Position numbers and translations under genes: made by a program. A stretch of DNA of 30,523 bases from QHWK01 sp035315685. GTDB lineage: Bacteria; Acidobacteriota; Vicinamibacteria; Vicinamibacterales; CAVVIG01. The DNA is taken from NCBI GenBank assembly GCA_035315685.1, contig DATFXR010000214.1:1-30523 (forward strand), in the 5' to 3' direction. Shown one piece after another: positions 8,525-15,075 of this stretch. Each line of letters begins with the position of its first letter. Position 1 is the stretch's first letter. The notes under the pieces were generated by a model. It did not search any database. It was not told the DNA's origin and saw only the letters and a program-made list of their open reading frames with translations.

Positions 8525-8690
8525 CTATTTTTCGGGATAGGTGCTGTCGCGCCAGGTGCCGGCGACGTCGCCGGCCCGCTTCGAGCAGGACGAAGTCGCG
8601 AAAGCCGTCGCACGCCGGGCGGATCGCGGCGCCAAGGCCGCCGAATCCGGTGCCGATGATGGCGAGGTGTGTGTGCGGCGGCGCGCTCGC
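8525..8690 (-). pseudogene. Frameshifted N-terminal fragment of a flavin-containing monooxygenase (Baeyer-Villiger type)
   Basis: Read leftward, one frame gives HLAIIGTGFGGLGAAIR, a dinucleotide-binding GxGxxG motif, followed by DGFRDFVLLE. The next frame, one base away, gives RAGDVAGTWRDSTYP and then a TAG at 8525-8527. Together these match the first 45-50 residues of FAD-dependent monooxygenases with the GTWRDxTYPG signature. A single extra G near 8579-8580 separates the two parts, and the rest of the enzyme (normally about 450 more residues) is absent, cut at the edge of the repeat array. No credible start codon remains. The frames are read directly from the sequence; the family is from motif knowledge. 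Confidence 0.65.
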
Positions 8691-8746
8691 GGCTCGAACG
8701 GCCGGGCGAGGATCAGCGCGACGGTCGTCGCGCTGATTTTACGAGT

Positions 8747-8914
8747 CTACGAACGCGACGAGGCGGAGGCCGCCTTGAGCTTCATCTCCGTTGCGGCGCG
8801 GTGTATCGTGCACCATTCCTTGTGCTCGGCAATGGGCATGCCGCATTCCACACAGACGCGGATCCGCTGCTTCGGTGGGTCACTCTTGCCAAAGAGACGT
8901 TTCAGAAACGACAT
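8747..8914 (-). CDS. Small zinc-ribbon protein (55 aa)
   Basis: ATG at 8914 is preceded by TTGGAGG with good spacing, and the frame ends at TAG 8747. The protein begins MSFLKRLFGK and carries Cys21-x2-Cys24 and Cys35-x2-His38 (CVEC and CTIH), a compact zinc-ribbon arrangement, with a basic, Ala/Ser-rich tail. Short zinc-ribbon proteins of this kind bind nucleic acid or protein partners; its role is unknown. It lies in a 0.9-kb island between two palindromic repeat arrays, next to a decayed monooxygenase fragment. Confidence 0.75.
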   Translation of the reverse strand: MSFLKRLFGKSDPPKQRIRVCVECGMPIAEHKEWCTIHRAATEMKLKAASASSRS

Positions 8915-8932
8915 GCGGCCTCCAACAGGGAC

Positions 8933-8956
8933 TCGAGGCTAGGGGCTCGGGGCTAG
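8933..8956. repeat. Short GGGGCT(C/A)G repeat
   Basis: Tandem short units CTCGAGGCTAGGGGCTCGGGGCTAG upstream of the zinc-ribbon gene; a minor copy of the simple-repeat style seen in the flanking arrays. It overlaps the upstream region that would hold that gene's promoter. Confidence 0.4.
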
Positions 8957-9026
8957 CTGCCTTTTCGCCTCTGCTTGAATACGTTAGACGGCGCCGCCGG
9001 GTTCCCGGTTGACACGGACGCAACCG

Positions 9027-9208
9027 TGTCGGGGTTCGCGGTTCGCGGTTCGGGGTTCGGGGTTCGGGTTCTCGTTCTCGAGGTTCGATGGTTCTGGGTT
9101 CCGGGTTCTGGGTTCTAGGTTCTAATGTCCGCGACAGAACCCGAACCAGGAACCGAGGAACCACCGAACGAGAACCCCGAACGCCGAACCCCCGAACCCC
9201 GAACCCAA
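9027..9208. repeat. Long imperfect palindrome built from GGTTCGG/GGTTCTG units
   Basis: The left arm (9027-9122) repeats GGTTCGCG, GGTTCGGG and GGTTCTGG units and the right arm (from about 9138) repeats complementary GAACCCGAACC, CGAACGAGAACC and CCCCGAACCC units. It ends a few bases from the stop of the serine hydrolase at 9213. It is the partner in style of the array at 8334-8520. Confidence 0.85.
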
Positions 9209-9212
9209 GCGG

Positions 9213-10457
9213 TTACTGGAGGGCTTGATAGACCAGCGTCGGGAAGCGCGTCCCGATATCGCTCGCATTGGGCAGCATCTGGACCATCAGGACGAGGACG
9301 AGCCGCGACGCCGGGTCGACTCGGTAAACACTGCCGTACGCGCCGCCCCAGCCGAATGCGCCGGCCGAGTCCAGGCCGTTCGCGCCGAACCGATCGGTGG
9401 TCTCGAAGCCGAGCCCGTAGCCGAGGCCGGTCGTCGAATGCAGCGTCCCCACCTGGTTGGTCGTCATCAGCTCGACGGTGCGCGGGGCCAGCACGCGGAC
9501 GCCGTCGAGCGCGCCGCCGTTGCGGATCATCTCGAGGAACCGCGCATAGTCGCGCGCCGTCGAGAGCAGACCGGCACCGCCGGCGAAGCTGCGCCGCGGC
9601 CCGTCTACGTAATTCCCCTGCCCGCGCGGTCCGTCGGGCGCGCGCGAGATCTTGCCGTCGTTGGTGGCCGCGCTCGACGAGTAGACGACCGCAAGCCGAT
9701 CGCGTTGCGCGGTCGGCAGAAAGAACTGCGTGTCCTTCATCCCGAGCGGACCGGTGATTCGCGTCCGAATCAATTCGTCGAGCGGCTGTCTGGAGACGCG
9801 CTCCGCGATGCAGCCGAGGACGTCGGTGTTGTAGCCGTACACCCACGCTTCGCCGGGCTGAGCCACGAACGGCAGCGTCCCGAGGCGAGTCATCGTGTCG
9901 CAGATCGCCTCGTCCTTGTCGGCCGTATACCAGCCGAAGCCGGCGGCGGGTCCGAGTCCTTTGGCCTCGTACGCTGGCGCGACCGAGGCGTTAGTGCCAT
10001 ACGAAATGCCGGCCGTGTGAGTGAGCAGATCGCGAATCGTGATCGGCCGCCTGGCAGGAACAGCCGACCCTGCGCCCTGATCGTTCGCCGCGGCGACGGT
10101 CGTCATGGCGAACGTCGGGATGTAGCGGCCCGCGGGATCGTTCAGGCCGACCTTTCCTTCTTCCATCAGCGAGAGAATCGCAACGCTGGTCAGCGCCTTG
10201 GTTTGTGAAGCGATGCGGAAGATCGTGTCGGTCGTCATCTTCCGCCCGGCTTCCTTGTCGCTCCACCCGAATGCGCGCTCGTACACCGGCTTGCCGTCCT
10301 GCAGCACGAGGGCGACGGCGCCGCCGATCCGCGATTCATCGACGTACTGCTGGAACAGCTTGTCGATCCGGGCGAGCCGTTCGGCAGACAGCGTCTGGTC
10401 CGCCGACGCAACGGCGGTCGCGAGCAGCAGCGACGTGAACAGGAGGATTTTCTTCAT
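9213..10457 (-). CDS. Serine hydrolase, beta-lactamase/esterase (class C-like) family
   Basis: 414 residues from ATG 10457, which has a strong AAAGGAGAT ribosome-binding site; the longer open frame upstream is spurious. MKKILLFTSLLLATAVASA is a clean Sec signal peptide. Active-site marks are SQTK (Ser84-x-x-Lys87), HTAGISYG near 147-154, GYNTDVLG (Tyr209) and GWGGAYGS near the C terminus. It is a paralogue of the enzyme at 5190-6455, with about the same length and order of motifs, and both are probably exported esterases or peptidases. It is followed downstream by a palindromic repeat. It may share a transcript with the PEBP and DUF1028 genes upstream (65-bp gap). Confidence 0.93.
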   Translation of the reverse strand: MKKILLFTSLLLATAVASADQTLSAERLARIDKLFQQYVDESRIGGAVALVLQDGKPVYERAFGWSDKEAGRKMTTDTIFRIASQTKALTSVAILSLMEEGKVGLNDPAGRYIPTFAMTTVAAANDQGAGSAVPARRPITIRDLLTHTAGISYGTNASVAPAYEAKGLGPAAGFGWYTADKDEAICDTMTRLGTLPFVAQPGEAWVYGYNTDVLGCIAERVSRQPLDELIRTRITGPLGMKDTQFFLPTAQRDRLAVVYSSSAATNDGKISRAPDGPRGQGNYVDGPRRSFAGGAGLLSTARDYARFLEMIRNGGALDGVRVLAPRTVELMTTNQVGTLHSTTGLGYGLGFETTDRFGANGLDSAGAFGWGGAYGSVYRVDPASRLVLVLMVQMLPNASDIGTRFPTLVYQALQ

Positions 10458-10522
10458 GAGATCTCCTTTACCTTCCCCACCAGCCCACGGGCCCATCGGT
10501 CCCACACTCCCCGCGCGTCGGA

Positions 10523-11164
10523 TCAAGGCCGCTTGAACAACCCGACGTACGCCGCCTTGCCGCGGATGTGTCCCGTCATCGCCGCGACGACCGCCGCGCG
10601 CGTCTGCGGCGGCGACTGGCCGACTGCAGGCACGTCCACGACGGCATCGAGCGCGAAGAGCTCGATGACGTAGTGATGCAGCGGTCCCGATGCGAGCGCG
10701 CCGGGTCCGCGGTAGAAAGGACCCGTCGCGCTGATCTGCCGGATGCCGTTCGGCAGCTGCGCACCCGATGGTATCGATCCGGCGAGCCTGGTCTCGCTGC
10801 CTGGAATGTTCCACACCAGCCAGTGCAGCACGTCGTCGGTGCCGTTGCCGATCGCGGCATCGACGTCGTGCATGACGAGCACGTAGCTGACGACGCCGTC
10901 GGGCGCGTCGGTCCATTCGAGTGGTGGCGATTCATCGCCGCCGATCTGCGTGTATCGCGCGGGAATGGATCCGCCGTCCGGCCAGATCGAATGAAGCGTC
11001 ATCACCTGCACGGCGCCTCGGCCTCGCCCGCCGCCACGCTGGGCACCCGGCGGAGGCTGGCCGCCCGGCGGAGAAGAGGGCGGGGCGCCGCGCTGCTGAC
11101 CGGCGACCATCGTCGAGCACAGCAGCGCCATGCTGATCGACACGCGAAGCAGTCGCAGGCGCAT
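10523..11164 (-). CDS. Secreted YbhB/YbcL-type phosphatidylethanolamine-binding-like protein (PEBP)
   Basis: 213 residues from ATG 11164. A signal peptide (about residues 1-22) is followed by a Gly/Pro/Gln/Arg-rich linker (about 23-52), then one PEBP domain. Family marks include PARYTQIGGDESPPLEW, YVLVMHDVDA, LHWLVWNIP and GPLHHYVIELFALD. In the Raf-kinase-inhibitor/PEBP family these form an anion-binding pocket; the bacterial members have no settled function. The low-complexity linker is unusual and would hold the domain away from a membrane or partner. It starts 4 bases after the DUF1028 gene, so the two are in one operon. Confidence 0.92.
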   Translation of the reverse strand: MRLRLLRVSISMALLCSTMVAGQQRGAPPSSPPGGQPPPGAQRGGGRGRGAVQVMTLHSIWPDGGSIPARYTQIGGDESPPLEWTDAPDGVVSYVLVMHDVDAAIGNGTDDVLHWLVWNIPGSETRLAGSIPSGAQLPNGIRQISATGPFYRGPGALASGPLHHYVIELFALDAVVDVPAVGQSPPQTRAAVVAAMTGHIRGKAAYVGLFKRP

Positions 11165-11168
11165 GTCG

Positions 11169-12008
11169 CTACTTGAAGGAGGCTGCCTGCTTCCTGCGCC
11201 ACGCGTCGTAGCGCAGGCGCAGCGCCTTCACCGGATTCAGGTTCTCTCCCTCATGGATCACGTTCGGTCCATGATCGGCCGCCGGCTGGGACACGTTGAT
11301 GTACATCGTGTACTTGCCGTTGTTGTGGGAGTCGCCGCTGGTGTCGGTCTTCTCCGCCATCAGGATGTACGCGACGTGCGCGGTCTTCTCGTCGCACGGA
11401 ATCGGCGGCTTCGACCCATCGGTCGGCCACGGCGGACAGGTGCAGCGGCTGTCGCCGCCGGATCCGTCGGCTGCTTCCATGGCCGCCATCACGCGATCGG
11501 TGATTGCGCCGGTCGTCTTCACGAACGCCGCCACCGCGTTGGGCACCACCTGACCGGGACGCAGGATGTTGCCCTGAATCGAATAGAAGATGTCCGTCCC
11601 CGGCACCTGCCCCTGGACGTCCTGCGACACGTAACCGTTGCTCAACCCGGAGTGGCCGGCGTGCCGGCCCTGCAGATCGAGTATGCCGAACTGCCGTGTC
11701 TGGAACGCCGGATCCCTGCTCAGCATCTCGATGATCGTCTTCGGGTCGGTGCCTTTCTGCAGCTCCTGAAACACGAGCATCTGGTTCGCGTGCGTGTTGT
11801 CGACGGCCGCCTGGCACGCGGCGACGCCCTTGCCGGGCACGACTACGGCCTGCACGCCCTTCAGAAACTCGTCGTCTCGATCGACGCAGGTGGCAGACGC
11901 GATCACCACGCGGCCGGTGCTGCGGTCGACGGCGATCACCGACCACGTGGCCAGCGCGCGAGAGGGCGCGCCCAGGACGAGCACGAGCAGCAGGAGAATC
12001 TGGCGCAT
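11169..12008 (-). CDS. DUF1028 family secreted protein (Ntn-hydrolase-like)
   Basis: 279 residues from ATG 12008; GGAG lies six bases upstream, whereas the in-frame ATG at 12014 directly abuts it, so 12008 is preferred. After a signal peptide (ending ALA) the protein begins TWSVIAVDRSTGRVVIASAT, the N-terminal hallmark of DUF1028, a family placed near Ntn hydrolases. GKGVAACQAAVDN and GHSGLSNGYVSQDVQG are further family stretches. A Cys-containing loop (CTCPPWP, PIPC) near residue 205 is extra. The reaction is unknown. The gene is divergent from the small secreted protein gene, sharing a 48-bp intergenic region. Confidence 0.9.
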   Translation of the reverse strand: MRQILLLLVLVLGAPSRALATWSVIAVDRSTGRVVIASATCVDRDDEFLKGVQAVVVPGKGVAACQAAVDNTHANQMLVFQELQKGTDPKTIIEMLSRDPAFQTRQFGILDLQGRHAGHSGLSNGYVSQDVQGQVPGTDIFYSIQGNILRPGQVVPNAVAAFVKTTGAITDRVMAAMEAADGSGGDSRCTCPPWPTDGSKPPIPCDEKTAHVAYILMAEKTDTSGDSHNNGKYTMYINVSQPAADHGPNVIHEGENLNPVKALRLRYDAWRRKQAASFK

Positions 12009-12028
12009 GGGCATCTCCGGTGCGCGCA

Positions 12029-12034
12029 GTATAC
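12029..12034. promoter_or_regulatory. Possible shared -10 box in the divergent intergenic region
   Basis: AGTATACT is self-complementary and contains TATACT on both strands within the 48 bp between the divergent starts at 12008 and 12057. No convincing -35 box is visible on either side, so this is only a candidate. Confidence 0.3.
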
Positions 12035-12056
12035 TTCCGTCTTTTGGAGCAGACCC

Positions 12057-12527
12057 ATGCGGATGCAACGCGCGGGAACGATGGTCGCCGTCCTCGTCAT
12101 CGCCGCGTGCACGGCCGTCATGTCGGCGCAGCAGGAGAAGGCGAACCCGCGTCTCGGAAAGTGGAAGCTGAAGCAGGATCCGCCGGCGCTGAACATCATG
12201 ACCTACGAGCCATGGGGCAACGGCGGCATGAAGGTGACCGTGGAGTCCACCAACGCCCAGGGCCGCAAGGCGACGTGGACCTACAACACGATGTTCGACG
12301 GCAAGGACATGCCGGTGAGCGGCGACACGCGCACCGAGACGACGTCGGTGAAGAAGATCGACGATCGAACGAACGAGATCACCAACAAACGCGGCGCCAA
12401 GGTCACGCAGGTGATCATCAACGTGCTGTCGGCGGACGGCAAGCGCATCGACAACACGTACAAGAACTACAACGAGAGCGGTGAGCTGACGTCGACCACG
12501 ACGGCCGTCTACGAGCGGCTGCCGTAA
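12057..12527 (+). CDS. Small secreted protein of unknown function
   Basis: 156 residues from ATG 12057, with GGAG eight bases upstream. A signal peptide (about 1-26, ending MSA) precedes a basic, Thr/Asn-rich domain of about 130 residues with the pattern GKWKLK, TYEPWGNGGMKV, WTYNTMFDGKD and TAVYERLP. This alternating beta-strand pattern resembles lipocalin-like or similar small beta-barrels, but I do not recognise a specific family. The gene is monocistronic and is followed 11 bases later by a perfect hairpin. Confidence 0.88.
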   Translation: MRMQRAGTMVAVLVIAACTAVMSAQQEKANPRLGKWKLKQDPPALNIMTYEPWGNGGMKVTVESTNAQGRKATWTYNTMFDGKDMPVSGDTRTETTSVKKIDDRTNEITNKRGAKVTQVIINVLSADGKRIDNTYKNYNESGELTSTTTAVYERLP

Positions 12528-12537
12528 CCACGACCCG

Positions 12538-12558
12538 GGTGATCACCTGTTGATCACC
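12538..12558 (+). terminator. Perfect 8-bp hairpin after the small secreted protein gene
   Basis: GGTGATCA and TGATCACC pair perfectly around CCTGT, 10 bp after the TAA at 12525-12527. The position fits a terminator, although no T-run follows. It is also the first of a series of hairpins extending to 12819. Confidence 0.5.
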
Positions 12559-12903
12559 AGGTTCCGGATCGTCCGCACGAGCGGGGGACGGCTGGCATCA
12601 GCGTTGCTCTACCGACAACGCTGCGCTCGGCCGCCACCCTGGCTGGCCGACGAACACCTCGAACGCTCCCTCACACCACGGACGGGAGGCTGACATACCG
12701 GCCTCCCGGCACGCCACCGACCGCTGAAAGTTGGGAAAGACGGTTCGTGGCCGTTTTCGGCTGTTTGCCTTGATCCTGGGGCCTTGCGGCTTTTTGCGGA
12801 CAGGGCTGCGCCCGGCCCCAAGCTCTCTGCCTGTGCACCACGGCGCCCACTCGATTGTCGTGAAGAGGTCCTTAGAATATCACGGTTTGCTCAGTGACGG
12901 AAG

Positions 12904-12919
12904 ACGGCTTCACAGCCGT
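12904..12919 (-). terminator. Small hairpin after the YjbQ-like gene
   Basis: ACGGCT and AGCCGT pair perfectly around a 4-base loop, 5 bp beyond the stop of the leftward gene ending at 12925. It is short and lacks a T-run, so it is a weak terminator candidate. Confidence 0.35.
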
Positions 12920-12924
12920 TCCTC

Positions 12925-14046
12925 TCAGCTGAGCTGCACGATCGAAATGTCGAGGCGGCGTTCCTGGCCGATCGCCGTCTGCCATTGCACCAGAATCGGG
13001 CTCTGATACGTGCCGCGCACGACGCGTGCGGTCGAGTGCCCCGGTTCGTGGGTGGCCAGAAAGCTCACCTTCCGTGAACGCATGAAGTGGCGTGCCGGCA
13101 CCGCCATGGCTTTCGCGACGAGCCGCTCGAACGACGACTGATCGAGCCCCAGCGCCTCCATCAGCGAGTTGAGCACCCGGACCACGTCGTACTTCGCGTA
13201 GCTGAGCGTCTTGCCGGGAATCGCAAACGGATCGTCGAGAATGCTGTGCGCCTTGATCTTCGCGAAGCGCAGCGGATCGCGGAGGACATCGACGAGATCG
13301 TTCTGCATCAGCAGCGTCTCGTACTCGTTCACGGTCAGGCCGACGTTGCGCTCGGTCGCCTCGATCATGAGATCGACGCGGCCGCGTTCGAGCCCGGTGC
13401 GTGCCAGCAGCTCGTTCACCTGCTCGAGCAGACCCAGCCGCGGATCGGCGAGGTTCACGGAGTCGATCGGATGCTTCGACACCGGCACCCGCACCGACAT
13501 GCGCGAAACGACGCGCTCGTCGTCGTAGGCGAGCACGGTGGTCGTGCGGCGGCGCTTCATCGCGTCGGTGGTGCCGTCGAGATCGATGAAGTACACGGGA
13601 GCGTCCGGCCGCGTCTGATAGGTGACGCAGTTGCGCAGTCCCGCACCGATGTAAGTGAGATGCGAATCCGCGTTACGAGGCTCGACCACTTTCTGCGCGT
13701 CGCTCAACTCGCTGCGCAGCTCCATCCGGTCGTGATGATACGCGGCCCCCTCGGGGAACAGCGCGTGAAACGAGCCGAAGAACTGCGACACGCCGCCGTC
13801 CTTCTGCAGGCGCGTCGAAAGGCTCTGTTCGAGATATCCGGCGGTCGTATGCAGCGAGCAATACAGCGCCTTGCGGTGCCGGCGCAGGATGTCGCCTGCC
13901 TCCTGGGCGATGCGCGTGGTGACGTCGATGGCTTCGAAGCGTCGCTGGGGCGCGAGCGTGAGGCGGAGTTCGGTTGGGCGGGTCGAGAGCATCCGTTCGG
14001 TGTCCCAATTGTGTAGCATCAATTCGCCCCGCACTACAAGTGTCAC
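12925..14046 (-). CDS. YjbQ/UPF0047 domain protein with a long unknown C-terminal extension
   Basis: 373 residues from GTG 14046; ATGs at 14019 and 13992 are possible later starts and no start has a good ribosome-binding site. Residues about 35-190 carry YjbQ-like features: SLHTTAGYLEQS, a LFPEGAAYHHDR segment, DSHLTYIGAGLRNCVTYQ and VYFIDLDG. YjbQ proteins are about 130-140 residues and show thiamine-phosphate-synthase-like activity in vitro, with an unclear role in the cell. Here about 180 residues follow, containing NVGLTVNEYETLLMQNDLVD and a basic end, which I cannot assign. Large insertions relative to YjbQ also occur inside the domain. Confidence 0.85.
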   Translation of the reverse strand: MTLVVRGELMLHNWDTERMLSTRPTELRLTLAPQRRFEAIDVTTRIAQEAGDILRRHRKALYCSLHTTAGYLEQSLSTRLQKDGGVSQFFGSFHALFPEGAAYHHDRMELRSELSDAQKVVEPRNADSHLTYIGAGLRNCVTYQTRPDAPVYFIDLDGTTDAMKRRRTTTVLAYDDERVVSRMSVRVPVSKHPIDSVNLADPRLGLLEQVNELLARTGLERGRVDLMIEATERNVGLTVNEYETLLMQNDLVDVLRDPLRFAKIKAHSILDDPFAIPGKTLSYAKYDVVRVLNSLMEALGLDQSSFERLVAKAMAVPARHFMRSRKVSFLATHEPGHSTARVVRGTYQSPILVQWQTAIGQERRLDISIVQLS

Positions 14047-14216
14047 CGCCGGCTAACCGCCGTCCCGTCAAGGGCTTCGGCGAGTCGCACCAACGCCCGG
14101 GCACCTGCCCGTGCCAGTTCAGGGGTCGGACACCTGCCCCAGGCACCGGCGCGTCGAGTTGACGCCGGACCCCACGATACAAGGCCTTCGTGGCCGAATT
14201 GAGGCGGAGCGGGCCG
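14047..14216. other. Intergenic stem-loop region
   Basis: No gene is seen. The sequence contains a nested inverted repeat: GGGGTC (from about 14122) pairs with GACCCC (ending about 14174), enclosing CCGGCG/CGCCGG with an 11-base loop, and just upstream GGCAC/GTGCC. It may be a terminator for the STAS operon that ends at 14217 or a dispersed repeat. Confidence 0.4.
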
Positions 14217-14558
14217 TCAGCCAGGTCTGACCGCCGCCAGCGCGTCGTCCTCCGTCTCGTAAATGGCAAGGACCGTGTCCAGCCGCGTCGTGCCGAACAC
14301 TTCTTTCAGCTTGGGCGTCAGGTTGCAGAACGCGAGACGACCGCCGCGGCCGGCAACCATCGTGTGGCTCGCCGCGAGGTCGGCGACGCCCGACGAATCG
14401 ATCGTCGTCACATGTGCAAGGTTGACGACCAGCACCCGCGCACCCTGTTCGACGGCGGCACGAACGGCCCGGCGCAGGCCCGAGTCGGGCTGCGTCCCGA
14501 TGACCGCGCCGCGAATGTCCAGCACCGGCACCGACTGTACGAGTCGCGTGACGATCAT
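14217..14558 (-). CDS. STAS domain anti-anti-sigma-like protein
   Basis: 113 residues, one full STAS domain of the SpoIIAA/RsbV type. The conserved TIDSSGVADL (Asp54-Ser55-Ser56-Gly) contains the serine that a partner switching kinase would phosphorylate, followed by GRLAFCNLTPKLKEVFGTTRLDTVLAIY, the usual C-terminal half. Such proteins bind and release anti-sigma factors or act in similar partner switches. It starts 7 bases after the YjbR remnant and closes the operon that begins with the esterase. No anti-sigma kinase or PP2C phosphatase is encoded in this window, so partners must lie elsewhere. Confidence 0.93.
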   Translation of the reverse strand: MIVTRLVQSVPVLDIRGAVIGTQPDSGLRRAVRAAVEQGARVLVVNLAHVTTIDSSGVADLAASHTMVAGRGGRLAFCNLTPKLKEVFGTTRLDTVLAIYETEDDALAAVRPG

Positions 14559-14565
14559 CGGTCGA

Positions 14566-14727
14566 TCAATCGACCAGAGGCTTCGGTGCCCGGTTGCGCC
14601 AGGCGCCGGTGCGCGCCCGTTTTGTGTTCCGCGTGCCGGCGACGCGGAAGTCCGGATGGTTCATGTGCTCGCGCTCCTCTGTTGCCGGAGGCGCGAGCGC
14701 GAGCGAACGAAACTCGCGCGGCGTCAT
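14566..14727 (-). pseudogene. MmcQ/YjbR family remnant with an internal deletion (53-codon open frame)
   Basis: ATG 14727 overlaps the upstream STAS stop (ATGA). The first part, MTPREFRSLALAPP, continues to ATEEREHMNHPDFRVAG, the N terminus of MmcQ/YjbR-like proteins (about 115-120 residues). Directly afterwards the frame reads a short basic junction and AWRNRAPKPLVD, then a stop; that resembles the family's C-terminal helix (AWRxxAPKxLV). About 60 central residues, including the conserved GKIFATL segment, are missing while the frame is kept. It is therefore a decayed gene, or conceivably a functional short protein. Confidence 0.7.
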
Positions 14728-15074
14728 CGTTTCTCCATCGACGCGTTCACCGCCTCTGCCTCGGTGGCATAAATCGCGAACACGTCCTCGAGTCGGGTGA
14801 TCCCGAAGATGTGCTTCAGTTTCTTCGAGAGGCAGCACAGGAGCAATGTGCCGCCGCGGTTGGTCGTGGCGATGTGCGCCGAGGCGAGCTCGGCGACGCC
14901 GGACGAATCAATGTCGCCGACCTCCTGCAGGTTGACGACGATGTGACGGGCTCCCTGATCGACGGCGGTGCGAATCGCGCGGCGCATCTCGCCTTCTTCG
15001 CCGCCCGACGTCAGCGTGCCCTTCGCAACGAACACCGTGACGTCACCGTCGCGGTGCTGCTCGATCGCCGCCAC
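14724..15074 (-). CDS. STAS domain anti-anti-sigma-like protein
   Basis: 116 residues from GTG 15074, one base after the esterase stop. It has the same architecture as its neighbour at 14217-14558: GDIDSSGVAELA (Asp56-Ser57-Ser58-Gly) with the phosphorylatable serine, then GGTLLLCCLSKKLKHIFGITRLEDVFAIY. The two share enough sequence to be tandem paralogues. It carries a CC pair not seen in the other copy. It is part of an operon read leftward: esterase, this gene, YjbR remnant, second STAS. Confidence 0.92.
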   Translation of the reverse strand: MAAIEQHRDGDVTVFVAKGTLTSGGEEGEMRRAIRTAVDQGARHIVVNLQEVGDIDSSGVAELASAHIATTNRGGTLLLCCLSKKLKHIFGITRLEDVFAIYATEAEAVNASMEKR

Positions 15075-15075
15075 C

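Larger units (their letters stand above)
12528..12924. other. Structured non-coding interval between convergent genes
   Basis: No credible coding frame is present in these 397 bases. Five perfect stems lie in series: 12538-12558 (8 bp), 12599-12623 (CAGCGTTG/CAACGCTG, 9-base loop), 12627-12650 (TCGGCC/GGCCGA), 12683-12708 (CGGGAGGC/GCCTCCCG, 10-base loop) and 12778-12819 (GGGGCC/GGCCCC enclosing GGGC-TGC-GCCC). On the minus strand a TATTCT box lies near 12876-12881. This may be a structured RNA; it does not match the conserved cores of RNase P RNA, tmRNA, SRP RNA or 6S RNA that I can recall. Confidence 0.45.

Noticed and set aside
8334..9208. Telomere or origin-like repeats
   Set aside because: The TTCAGGG units resemble telomere heptamers, but the arrays are short, palindromic and embedded in ordinary genes; no DnaA boxes or replication genes are present.
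9213..10916. Longer 567-codon version of the second serine hydrolase
   Set aside because: The signal peptide and AAAGGAGAT ribosome-binding site place the start at 10457; the upstream part overlaps the PEBP-like gene.
12609..12821. A 70-codon open frame on the minus strand
   Set aside because: Composition is Arg/Gly-rich with no ribosome-binding site; it covers the hairpin series, which is better explained as non-coding.
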